The translations under genes and the position numbers were made by a program. From Theocolax elegans (Eukaryota > Arthropoda > Insecta > Hymenoptera > Cerocephalidae), in the NCBI GenBank assembly GCA_026168455.1, contig CM047427.1, positions 61,023,249 to 61,087,248 of the forward strand: a stretch of DNA of 64,000 nucleotides. Reading direction: 5' to 3'. The notes under the pieces are model-generated. The model saw only the letters and a program-made list of their open reading frames with translations. It searched no databases and had not been told where the DNA came from. Each line of letters begins with the position of its first letter. Positions within the stretch are counted from its first letter, which is position 1. This document shows, in pieces, positions 12,201 through 22,950 of this stretch.

Positions 12201-15200
12201 ATTATCAATTATTTCTTGACAAGAGTCAGCCATATGGAATTGAATATAAAACTTAGAAACTCCTTCAACACTTGATACTTTTACATACAAAGTTTGGCCT
12301 TCAAGTAAATTAACATCAATTCTTGGCACGTTTTGTAATTGAATTGTTTCTTCTGAAAGGCCTGAAATATTTATGTGGTTATTTATTAATATCTAACCTA
12401 ACCCATTAAACAATATAAATTTTATAAAAAATTTACCGTTAGTAATTTTATCAGTTGCAACAGAAGAAAATACAGCCATATTTGTATCGACTAAGGCACT
12501 AGCAACATCGACATCCTTGTCTTTCAATGATACCAAATATTTATCATTATTTAACTCATGAAAGATGCAGTCAAACTTTTCAGCGTTGAAAAGCTTGCTC
12601 ATCTCTGCAGTATTAGACCAATTTACTCCAGATGCAGGAGCAATATTTTTGAGTCCACAAAAAATTGCTTGTTTTGGTAAGTTCATATATTTTTTTTCGA
12701 CTGGGTAAATTCTTCGCGCATCTACCATACCACGATCTCCATAATCGACGTATTGAACTACGTGTCCTCGAGGTTTATTAAGTTCTAAGATTTCAGCTCG
12801 ATACAATACTCCATCGTCTGGAAGAACTGCGATTACCGAAGAACCAACCTATAAATATACATTTCAATTATTTTATTTAAATAAAAAAATTTATAAATTT
12901 TTCAAAATAGTGCTGAATATTTATTAAATCACTTACCTTAAGAGGTTCTGATACATGTTGACGTCCAGCATATACTATTTGAATTTCATTCATCATATCC
13001 CGAAATTTTTGTTGTTCACTCGCAAGTTGACAATAAAAAGCTTCTGGGTTTATGAACCACGTGGGAAGGACTTCGTACTTAACTCCTAAATCTAATTTAT
13101 TTTCTCGCCATTTTTCACTTAAAGCAGCATAATCTGGAATTATTTTTTCGCTTATCGGCAAACCTTTTAATTTATTTCGCACTGCTTCTTTTTCTTTAAC
13201 AAAATCAATTTTACTGTCAAAAAGACTATTTATATAGTTTTTCACATCAGGTTTTGCTTCTTTTAGAAGAATCTGATATACTCCATTTTCTTGAACAACG
13301 AATTCGGCCTCTAGTGGTTGATCGGTTATCTTGTCGCACAAAATAGCAGATTCTTTCTGTGACCACTCATTTTTTGAAGGACAGAACAATTTGCAATGCA
13401 CTGCCTGAGCAGCCAGTTTTACAAACGTTGGTTCAATTTCTTTAATTTTATCAAAGCTAACTGTCTCAACATTTCCATAATCAAGAAAATATACAGTAGC
13501 CGAAGAATTTTCTATAGATTTTATCTCAGCTCGATACCATTGCTCATCAGCCGAATACTGAGCTATACATTGGAGATTTTCTTTGACTTCAAACCGTTGG
13601 AGAACCTGTTAAATATATATATTACATAAAAAATACAAGTAATTAAACAGATATAAAATATTTGAAAAATCTAAATCCTTGAAAAATGTTAATTATTATA
13701 TATTCATAAACCCAAATGCAGAGGCAATAGATTATTGATTATTACAAATTATTTTTATTAAAAGATTTTTCAAATTTTAAACAAAGGCGTGTCTTCTCGT
13801 ACTTTTTCAAATATTATCATAATTTATAAATTATAATTGAATTCTTAACTTAGCTCGGTTGATAAGGTAGAAGTACAAAACTAATTATAATTATAGTAAT
13901 TTCATGATTTCAATCGTTTATCTAAATTTAGACTCTTTTTACAACAATTAGGATTATTTATACTTATACATTACCTTTCCTCCTTTTTCATAAATATCAT
14001 TTATTTTCTCCATAATTATCATCAATTCATCATTATCAGGACAAAGTTGTATATAAAAATTCGTAGGGTCGTCAAAGACAACCATTACGCATTTTTTTAC
14101 TGCACCAATTGTGATATTTGGTGGAGGAATCTTCGCTATTGGTGTAGATGTTAATTTGGATAAATCATTATGGAGAGTAGAGGGCATTTTCGATATTGGC
14201 AAACTCCAGTTTGAACTATTTGACTGAAAACGAAACATATTCTTAAGTTTAAAATTTTTTATTTAATTGACAAGCTAAGGTTGTTGTGATAATTCAATAT
14301 TATAATAAAATTTACAATTTGGTTTAAATACAGTAAAAATGTTAATATTTTTCTTTTACCTAAATTATTTACAATCAAGTAACATTGATTTGTTATTCTG
14401 GAGATCTAGTATATATTTTAATTACCTTATCAAATTCTGAAGTGCTTTTTGAAGATCTTGATTTATTGAAATTCGAGTTCGTATCAGCTAAAATAAAAAA
14501 TAATATAAATAATAATAATAATTATAAATGTGTAAAAATGTAAACAAATTTTTTGAATTTCGTAAGTCAAACTTTTTTATAACATTAATATCTTAACATT
14601 AAGAAGCACAAACCGTTATAATTTTTTTGATGTTGCTCTTCATTTTCCCATCGTCCAATTCGATTTCTGGTATTCGGCGGGACGTCACGTTTCCGTTGTT
14701 CATCAATGACTCGACGTTCTCCTCGATTATTTCGTCGTCCACTACCTCGCGATGAAGTATCTGAATCTTTATCGCTTCCTGACTTGTCAAGATTTTTCTC
14801 AAATCGTGAATTAACATTGGTTTTATTGTTTGCATTTTCTTTGCCTGATCGAAAATCGTCAGGTCCTCGTCGGTTAAACCTATCGTTTGGATTTAATCGT
14901 TCGGGTCTCGCTCCATCTCTGTTTTGAGGCCCATTTGCATATTCGGAGTTGCCTTTTCGGAATCGATTATCGTGTCGTTGTTCATTCTCGTTATCTTTAC
15001 GAAATTTACTTTTTGAGGCTTCATATGGTTCATGATTGCTTTGTTTGTTAGATGCTTTTTCTTCCCAAGTGCCACTCCAGTTGGAGTCACTGAAAAGGTA
15101 AAGATAGATATAAACTTTTTCGTAATGAATAAAGATTCAAGTTGAGTGCAAACACATCTCAGTGCAGGTTTGCAGTAAAACCAAAACCTTCGAAGCTATT

Positions 15201-17756
15201 AATGATACTTGATAAAGTTGTTATTAATATTTATGTTAAAAGCATAAAATTAACATAGTTAATTAAGAAAATGCAATTATTCATCGATTAAGTACAAGCA
15301 TAGCTTTAAGCAATAATCCCAGTTTCCATTTACAATATTTTACCGTGTTTTCATGTTCTTATTCTTAGCTCTCTGCTTCTGAACCAAAGGAGTTTGAACT
15401 TTCTCGTCGCACCTATGATGCAACCAAGTTATACCTCTTATAATTTTACTACATTAAACTTATCGATAACAATAAATTCGTGATTAATAAAAATAAAATT
15501 ATTTTATAAGGTAACATCAATACATGAAAATTTGTAAAAAAATATTAATCTTACTTTTGATTTTTTAATTGAAGTGGTTTAAAGGTGTCTGTTTTTTTTC
15601 CATCAGAGTTTGCCATAACTTCTTGTCTAAGAATTCTCAATTTTTCTGCGATATAGTCAGATGAATTTCTTGAATCGAGTAAATCGACAATAGCAGTATT
15701 TTGTAAATTATTTACAACTACTAAATTCAAACGCTCTTCTAAAACTAAATTTTCAAAAATATTTGTCATCTCTATATCTCCAGGATCAGATTTAAATCCA
15801 TTTAAACTACATTTAATAGCTTGAGGAGGAAGAGCCTTGATTATTTCTAAAGGTATAACACGTAGATTGTTAATAGAAATTGTTTCTTCGTTCCCAAAAT
15901 CCACATAGAAGACTTGTACCTTATCAGCATTGACTAAACTAAGAACAGAAGCTCTATACCTGCAAGTAAAAATTAATAAAATTTGCTGTTCAAGAATATT
16001 ATTAGTTAACTAATTAAATTTTAGGATTAAAACAATATTTAGTAACTGTTTTACATACCATTTTTTATCAACGTCATAGAGAGCAAGGCATGGCATATTA
16101 GGATAAATTATACCAGATGTTAATTTTGCAGCAACTTTGGAAATTTGTTCAATTTGATCCATAACTTTAAATAATAATTTTGTATCCCTTTCTATTTGTA
16201 CAAAGAACTTGGTAACAGAGTCCACAAAAGACACAATAACAGTTTCTTTCATTCCACTACACAGTTGTTTTGGTTTATCATAAATACAATCACAACAATC
16301 TGGGAACGCTGCGCTCAAAAGCTCTTTAACGTCTTTACCATGCAAAAATAATTCACAATATTGAGTGAAAGGTGATAATGGACCTTTACAGACTCTTAAT
16401 TTCAAGCTTTGATTCAAAACCAGGCCTCCAAAATAATCTTTCATTTCTGATGTCACATTCCAGTGCATGATTCCACTTAAAGTGAATCTTATAGAGAATA
16501 TATTAGGAATAACAAATTCATCTGGTATTTGGAAAATGCTAGTAAATGGAAGAACCTCATGATGACCATAATCTGCATAATAAACCTAAAAAAAAATAAA
16601 CTCATTTATTTATTTATTAAATATCTTTATAAAATCTAAACAAATAATTTTATAAGGCTGTATAAAAAGTATTAATATTTTTTATAAAAATATTTTAAGT
16701 ACCTTGCAAGAAGTATCACCAGGAGAATTTAAAATGACTCTGCAGAGTCTATTGGTATGCGATTGTTTACCTAAACACACTGACCCAGCAATTGGAGGTT
16801 CTTGTAGAGGTAAGTGATTTTGTGTATTAATCTTTTCCATCATATTATTTAAATATGATATTGAGTCTGTTAATTGTACTGAAAATTTACATGGACCTTC
16901 TTCTACATAAGAGATATTAACATCATGCACAGAACCAATATCCAATTGAATAGCTTTAAAAGAATTAGTTTTAACAACTTTTTGAACTGGTGTGACATTT
17001 TGATGAACAGGCATTCTCCAGTTTTCGGATGGTGGTTGAGTTGTAGTTCTAATAGGTTGAGCCGGAATGGAAGATGGCAGTATTTGCGGAATATTGCTTG
17101 CCCAAGATTGACTAAAATTTGAAATACTAATTGTAGCAGACAAAATGGTCAGTTTAAAAAATTAAAAAATATTCTTACCTATATACAGCCATATTTCGAT
17201 TAACAAGCATTTGACTAAAATCTTGATTTATCACAGAAAATTTGATAACCTTATAATTATTGAAATTCTTATAAACACCACAATATTTGTTATTGATCAA
17301 TATAGCTTTAATTTTACTAATTACAGACTCAAGCCAAGTACCACCAATGGGGACTATATCTGCTAACACAAAAGAAGTTGCTGCCTCTGGTAAAGAAAAT
17401 AAACATTTGGCTTCTGGTATATTATCGATTAATCGAATATTATGTAGAGGAACACTAATAATATTTCCATAATCTACAAAACGAACTAGAACCATCCCAT
17501 CTGTACGCACAGTGATTACTCTAACTCTTGCATACTCATTGTTATATCTTTTAGCACAGCAAAGTGTATGAGGTGCAAGACTGTATGGAGGTATATTAGA
17601 AGGTGGAAAATAATCAAACTTTTCTTGAAGTGGTAACATTACTGTTGTGATGGTCTGAGCAAGTTTCATATCGGTTTGTGCCCATATTTCTAAGAATTGA
17701 TTGTCCGTTTCCACGTTTGTGATGAAAAATTCAAATACCTCGTTCTCCACAACCAT
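4485..17756 (-). CDS. tud: Maternal protein Tudor, multi-Tudor-domain germline scaffold
   Basis: Fifteen exons join with consistent phase: 17756-17179, 17126-16703, 16585-16059, 15959-15555, 15412-15344, 15089-14614, 14487-14426, 14223-13975, 13605-12937, then one copy of the central block (12848-12437, 12361-12171, 11807-11646, 11148-10991, and 7440-6439 from the intact copy), then 6264-4485. The sum is 7164 nt, about 2387 aa; Drosophila Tudor is about 2500. Ten Tudor cores are visible, of the type WYRAEV..FIDYGN followed by a small-Pro segment (LP/IP). The protein is expected to bind symmetric dimethylarginine on Piwi-family proteins in germ granules. The start is the first ATG in the exon; the frame is open upstream but lacks another ATG. 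The acceptor of exon 2 could also be 15 nt later. As assembled, exons 10-14 are duplicated and one copy is defective (separate entries). Confidence 0.9.
4690..4812. repeat. 30-bp coding tandem repeat in the tudor tail
   Basis: About four copies of a 30-bp unit containing ACGATTTTTTCCTCGTCGAC on the plus strand, in frame on the minus strand as VDEEKIVSDN-like units. The two central copies are nearly identical at the DNA level, suggesting recent slippage. Confidence 0.8.
6439..9616 (-). CDS. tud: tudor central exon block, intact copy: Tudor domains 5-8
   Basis: Exons 9616-9205, 9129-8939, 8575-8414, 7915-7758 and 7440-6439. Domain 5 has VLYRAEI...QYVDYGDRG. Domain 6 is degenerate (WRRCVVV...IDTGEHEK). 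Domain 7 has NWYRVKV...LIDYGNVED. Domain 8 has QWYRAEV...FIDFGNTD and is complete, ending RWRSIR at a normal donor (GTAAGTG) that joins in phase to the last exon. This copy therefore holds the only undamaged version of the last exon of the block. It differs from the other copy by only a few bases. Confidence 0.85.
6469..12936. repeat. 3.23-kb direct tandem duplication inside tudor
   Basis: Unit A is about 6469-9702 and unit B about 9703-12936. Differences noticed: one A missing in a short run in B near 9791; C to T near 10127 (6894 in A); one A fewer in the run near 11341 (8109 in A); G to T near 12870 (9638 in A); and a small deletion just before the end of A (about 9680). The join is TTACCTAATGCTTAATAC at 9695-9712, where the exon 9 donor meets the interior of exon 14. 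Identity is over 99 percent by eye. The duplication is either very recent or a false duplication from the assembly. Confidence 0.9.
9703..12936 (-). pseudogene. tudor central exon block, 5'-proximal copy, broken in its last exon
   Basis: Copy 2 of the tandem duplication, transcribed first. Exons 12848-12437 (domain 5, VDYGD), 12361-12171 and 11807-11646 (domain 6, degenerate IDTGEHE), 11148-10991, and 10673 onward (domain 7, IDYGN; domain 8) match the other copy almost exactly. In domain 8 one base of an A/T run is missing, so WYRAEV is followed at once by a stop (9788-9790). The exon is also truncated: its last roughly 30 bases before the donor are lost and the broken end is fused to TAG|GTAAGTG carried over from the exon 9 donor. 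If this copy's last exon is spliced in, the protein ends about halfway. The first four exons of this copy are intact and could be used if splicing skips to 7440. An assembly artefact is a serious alternative. Confidence 0.75.
12937..14223 (-). CDS. tud: tudor exons 8-9: Tudor domain 4 and start of domain 5
   Basis: Exon 8 (14223-13975) opens a domain with VMVVFDDPTNFYIQL, the strand before the Tudor core. Exon 9 (13605-12937) continues it: CIAQYSADEQWYRAEI and VYFLDYGNVE, then AAQAVHCKL, all canonical. Its end (AFYCQLASEQQKFRDMM) begins domain 5, completed in the next exon. The exon 9 donor (AAG|GTAAGT) is the distal edge of the tandem duplication. Confidence 0.88.
14426..15089 (-). CDS. tud: tudor exons 6-7: disordered Arg/Asn/Asp linker
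   Basis: Exon 6 (15089-14614) has no ATG in its reading frame, so simple ORF finding misses it. It is kept because its acceptor (CTTTTCAG), donor and phase fit both neighbours and the frame is open for 476 nt. The encoded segment has low complexity and no fold: charged and rich in N, R, E, D, K, with an RG/RN cluster (SSRGSGRRNNRGERR) near its middle. Exon 7 (14487-14426) continues a Ser/Asn/Lys-rich linker. It separates domains 1-3 from domains 4-10. RG-type clusters are often arginine-methylation sites; that role here is inference. Confidence 0.75.
15344..17756 (-). CDS. tud: tudor exons 1-5: Tudor domains 1-3
   Basis: N-terminal part. Domain 1 lies in exon 1 (VRFVDYGN, codons near 17465). 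Domain 2 is split across exons 2 and 3 (LCRVIL...VYYADYGHHEVLP); its DYG is followed by His rather than the ligand-binding Asn. Domain 3 spans exons 3 and 4 (KKWYRASV...FYVDFGNEE, then LPPQAIKC). Exon 5 (15412-15344) is a 69-nt Lys/Gln-rich piece. Introns are 50-150 nt. The Tudor folds are recognised from motif order. Confidence 0.88.
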
Positions 17757-17820
17757 CTTGATACTTGATTTTTCTTGGTCACAGCAAAAAAAGTCGGCCA
17801 CTGGCCGCGAAACGCGTCAG

Positions 17821-19984
17821 ACGATTTACATTCCAATAAATATAATAGTATCTTGTTCAATCTACCATACCTAAAGCATTATTAACCTAAAATTAATTGA
17901 AAACGATATTTTCACGACATATTGAAATTAACCGAAAAAATTCGAATTCACAAAGCTAAATAGTAGAAGTAAACGGGATCACAATATGAGATATGTAAGG
18001 TCAAAAAAAAGTAAAGAAAATTTCCATTATTTTTGACTTACCAATCAAATAATCTGAATTATTATCAAGTACGCTTTTCACACGACGTACCAAACTTCCA
18101 ATTGCCAAGTGTTACAAGCCCAAATAAGAAGATTCGAAAAATTGGATCTCCCTCACTTTCTCCGTAGCAAAGAGGAGAATAATATAGATTATAGAATGGC
18201 CGATCTATCTAGTCTCGCGAGTTTTACCTCCTTTTCTCCCCCACCGCTACGCAAGAGGGCCAATGTTGGTGAAAATTTTGAGCGGCAGTTTCGTCACCTG
18301 TGGTGGTAGATTCAAAATTTTGCAAAGACAATTTTTTTAAGTGTATATAACTTTTGATTAATTTATTAGGTACTAATCTTTTGATACATTATATTTCGGC
18401 ACTTACTAAAAGTAGTGGGTCATTCTCCAATGTTAATTTTCATATATTAAAATATTACATATGAGAATTAAATTCAAAACAAAATGTACGAAAAATCTGT
18501 ATAATTATTTTGAATAAAAAATATTTTATTAAATTAATTAATATACAGCAAAAAGAAACACAATTACTTTTATATTCTTTAATCTTTTGTAGAATTTTAA
18601 CTGTGTATCAAGAAATTATAAGTAGTATGAATAATGTATTACGAAAAAGGTCAAAATTTATGTGACATTATCATTGTTTATTTTTAAAGTTTGATATATA
18701 AATATATCTACACATTTCTAATTTGTTTTTCTAAGCAAAATAATTCGATATTTTTCAAAAGTATTATATACATACACCTCATTTAAAACATTTGACTGCA
18801 TTATTATTTTACTGACGAAACATACACAAATTTCTCATTACTAATTATAATATATTGTTTTTTTCCTAACTTATCAAATAATTGCTGTTGAAAAAGAAAC
18901 AAAAATACAATTTATAATATTTATAATTATAAAAAAGAAATTTAATTTAATTTAACAAGAAAATGACAAAATGGTTCTTACGAAAGTGCACCAAGCTAAA
19001 AAATAGGTTATTATACAGATAACAGAAGACTAATATATGTGTATATATATACTTTCAATATTTACTAATTTACGGTTCGTAAACAAAAATAGAGTTAGAT
19101 AACTGTTTTATAAAAATTAATTCAGTACCTTTGAACGTAATTATTACTAATTTTTTACAGTAAAAACCACGAGACTTTTGAAAACAAATGAATACGTATT
19201 ACCATTTCGCAGTTTTACTTTATTGACTTTGACTTGGATATATTTTTTTAAACACTGGTAAGTATTACTTAGTACGATAACAATTAAAACTTTATATAAA
19301 TGTTGTAAACTTATGAAATGAAAAAATGTATTTGTGTTTCGAAGGTTGACTGTAACGGTATTAAGTAACACATGCGCACATATCAACGGAACTAGATGTA
19401 ATACTAAACGGGAAACACCGCACGTACGAAATAAAAGCCGATTGCACGATAGAGTCGAAGAATAAAATTTCGTAGAAATCAAACTGTCTGTACTTGAAAC
19501 GTACTGTAAATATATATGTACACATGCGTGTATAATTGTATAATATAAGTGTAAAACGGACTTACCACGGAATCTCGAAAAACTCGACGAAACAGAGTAA
19601 ATAAGGCACTTAAATGAGAATGCTGACTGTGATGTGAAATTGTGAACTCAATCGAGATTTGACACTGTCGGGACCTTTTAAAGAAAATCGTTTATTGCTT
19701 AGAAAAACGGAGGAGTGTGCGAAAACGATCGATGATTGGCTCTCTCGACTCCCCACCAATTTTTTAACTCATATTTGTTTGCACATTCGGCAAAAAAATA
19801 AAACGTCGCAGAGGGTGAGAGAGAAAACTCAGAAACTAAGACAATAAAGCCATAAAACGCGTAAGCTCGATTTGGGATAATACCGACAATCGGCCGTAAC
19901 TAACGCTCTTGTTGGTTTTTCGCGCTAATCTCCGGCGCGTTGTCCCAATACCCACACCCACATCTACAGACATCTACACACACG

Positions 19985-20016
<32 letters not shown>

Positions 20017-21770
20017 CACATATATACTCTATAAGTTAAAGTCTTTTTTTTTTCTTTCCCCAACATCTCTCATTCTTCCTACCTCTTTGCATATAGGTTT
20101 CGATGAGAGTGCGCGGCGCGCGTGTGGACGGGAGAGAGAGATAGAGATAGAGAGAGAGAGATGCAAAGGAAGAGGGAGAAAGAGAGGAATATGCAAAGGC
20201 ATTTGGAGCCGGAATATTAATGTTATTGCCTTCCTTTTCAGGTAAATAATAATACTGCAATATATCTATATTTTGTTCATTTTCGATGTCCTTATATGTT
20301 GAATATAGATAGGCACATCCTGAATCTTTGTTGTTATCGGTCTTTCATTTGTGTCATGTATGTCGAAGTAATATTTAATAATTCGATTAAAAATACATAC
20401 ATACACGCACACTGATACAGTATTCAAAGTATTTCTCATTTACTTTAACTAATTTTATAAGTAAAAGTAGGTACTTAAAATTGATCTATACCTTTTGGAA
20501 CAGGTTTCTTTAATACTTTTAACTTTATATGATAATAGTTTCTTCGTGATTGCACATTTGCATCATGTATAGTTTTAAAAGAAAATCGTACGTCACATTT
20601 GTTAAAAATTAAAATGAGCACTTTTATTCCATTTCAGCTACGCAAGTAATTTTTCAATACTTACAAAGGTGAAAAAAAATATAATTCATTTTAAACTACC
20701 CAGTTAAATTCAAAATGTGATATATTTTGAATCAGCTTCATCTTGATTTCTGTAAAACATTGACGTTTGTAAAACTGAAAATAATGTACTTTATATACGC
20801 GATGAACTTGTCGTTATGAACTATCATTTAAATAAGTGTCAGGTGACTGTTTAAAGTAGAAAGCTTAAAATCAACAAACTGTGTATCAAATACAATTTTT
20901 CATTTCTAATTAATTAATTCTTTACAAACTATTCCTTATGCTCAACATTTAACCTGCTTATTTTAAATTTAATACTTAAATAACGAAAGTATAATAATTT
21001 TGACTTCAGAGATATCTATTCGTTTTTACATTTCCCGATAACTTTACGTCCTTATAATAATTTTCAAAATATTATTTACGTCATAAATCCTTTATATCAG
21101 GATATGCATGGATTTGATATGTTTGAGCAAACACGAAAGGGTTAAGGATTTAAATCTTAATTTTAATTGTAAACACATTTCAAATATTTTAAAAATTTAT
21201 TTTTACAGTATACAAAAATCTAAGATAATTACTAACAATATTTAGTACTAAAATTTAAATAGTAAAAGATAACAAAAAAAGAGTTTAACAAAGCTATATC
21301 GCGTTGAATTTTTTTTAAGTAAAGAGAAATAAATAAAAGTATACGTAAAAATTATAAAATAAAAAAGAACGACCAGTTCACGAAATAAAATTTAATAATA
21401 CGTGCATGTATAGGTGTACAATCGAGGTACGATGGTTAATAATTTTATACATGAACACGTGTACTTTACAATTAATATTTTGTTTTAATTTATTTCTAAT
21501 TGACGATTATGTAGTAATCTACAGAAATTTTTGTACATATTTTTATTTAAAGTAGAAACAATTTTTCAAAACTAAAGCAATATCTAATTTTGACAAAATA
21601 ATTTAATTTAATAAATGTTTACAAAATTTTCAATTTAAAATTGATTTTTTTATATTAGTAAGTTTTAATAATTTTCATTAATTTATTTAAAACGCTTCTA
21701 CTACAAATAAATTTACAATATAATGTGCTTGTAGAAATAGCACATTTGTTTTACATATAAAATCAATAAT
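17821..21770. other. Upstream region of tudor; no gene supported
   Basis: Presumed tudor promoter just above 17756, then AT-rich DNA. Low-complexity tracts include (CA)n/(TA)n near 19977-20030 and (GA)n near 20136-20180. A GC-richer patch at 19560-20220 could be regulatory. Short open frames here (for example near 18109-18309 and 19147-19482) lack recognisable protein content. Confidence 0.5.
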
Positions 21771-21781
21771 ATATATATATA

Positions 21782-22212
21782 GGGTGAGGTCTGATTTGTC
21801 GACAGCTCATTCAAAATGTGTGCATTATTTCGAATTTCAAAAATTAGAAATGCATTTTTATTGTTTAGAATCAAGAGAAATGGAAAGATTATTATTTCGA
21901 AAATAATGCAATCTTCAGTTTTTACATATTTGTTCCGAATATTCGAACTTTATAGTGTAGAGAAATAACTTTTATAATATTTGTCTATTAACACTTTGAT
22001 AACAGACAATAATCATGAAAATTATTTATTTACTATTTGGAATTCGATTTGAATATTGCACCTAATACCAAATATCTGACGATTTTATTATTTTCGAAAT
22101 AATGATCATCTTATTTTTTCGGTTGGAAATAACAAAAAAGTTATTCTAATTTATAAATTTCGAAATATCGCACACATTTTGAATGAACCTTCGACAAATC
22201 GGACTCCACCCC
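21782..22212. mobile_element. Small inverted-repeat transposon (MITE) in a TA repeat
   Basis: Both ends match as an imperfect inverted repeat: GGGTGAGGTCTGATTTGTCG at the left, and at the right the complement of GGGGTGGAGTCCGATTTGTCG. They are followed by TTCATTCAAAATGTGTGC-type sequence on both arms and further pairing around the TTCGAAATAATG blocks. The element is about 430 bp with no ORF and is flanked by (TA)n on both sides, consistent with TA target sites. It is non-autonomous. Confidence 0.75.
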
Positions 22213-22529
22213 TATATATATATATATATATATATTATAAATAAAGTGAAATAAATGTGTTTTCACTAATGGAATTCTTTATGTCATACATAAATCGAAT
22301 TATTAATAAATTTACTGTAAAAATCATTAGGAAATTTTAATTACAAGCGCATCAATTTGATTAATTATCAATTAATTACCTACGAGTGCAGCACGAAAAT
22401 TGAAATATGTAAATGTACAATACTCGTAACAGGTCGGTGGTAATAATCCAATATTACCCGAAGAAAATAATTTAAAAGTAATCCAATTTAAAGAAAAAAG
22501 AAAGTAAGATAGCTCATCGCATTGAATTC

Positions 22530-22950
22530 TCAAGTTATCGCATCGGTGTCATCGGTGTCATTTCCATACTATTGCGACTCGGGAAGTACGTGCGGAGCAA
22601 CCTCTCGCATAAAAGAAAGGACGAGAATAAACTACGGTAAATATTTATAAGGCCCATTCGGAGGACGACGAACAAAGCGAACAAACGGGGAAACACGCAA
22701 CACGTGTGTCAAGCAGTAATACGCCGAGTGACAATTCGATTTTAGCCAACACCCCAAATGAGAGTTTAAGAATAACGTTAATTGCCCCCGGGTGTAATAA
22801 AATTTAATACGGCTTGGAGGAACCCTTTTTTTACAAAGTTCTACGAAAAATACTTTACTGTCGTACGATAAAAATTTTAAAGAAAAGGTTCAACCAGCCT
22901 ACGGATTGTGTGTTTACGGCCTGTTTTCAGCAACACATCGTATTGCAAAG
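22530..22950. other. GC-richer non-coding island
   Basis: Locally higher GC with CpGs (near 22550-22800) in an AT-rich gap, including a short direct repeat CATCGGTGT. No ORF or RNA gene recognised. It may be a regulatory element or an untranslated exon of the downstream dpr gene. Confidence 0.3.

Noticed and set aside
17757..17801. Upstream extension of the tudor first exon (reading ADFFCCDQEK)
   Set aside because: The frame is open but begins with GTG, not ATG; the first ATG is 17756-17754.
18109..18309. 66-codon plus-strand frame upstream of tudor
   Set aside because: No recognisable domain or splice context; likely chance in the tudor 5' region.
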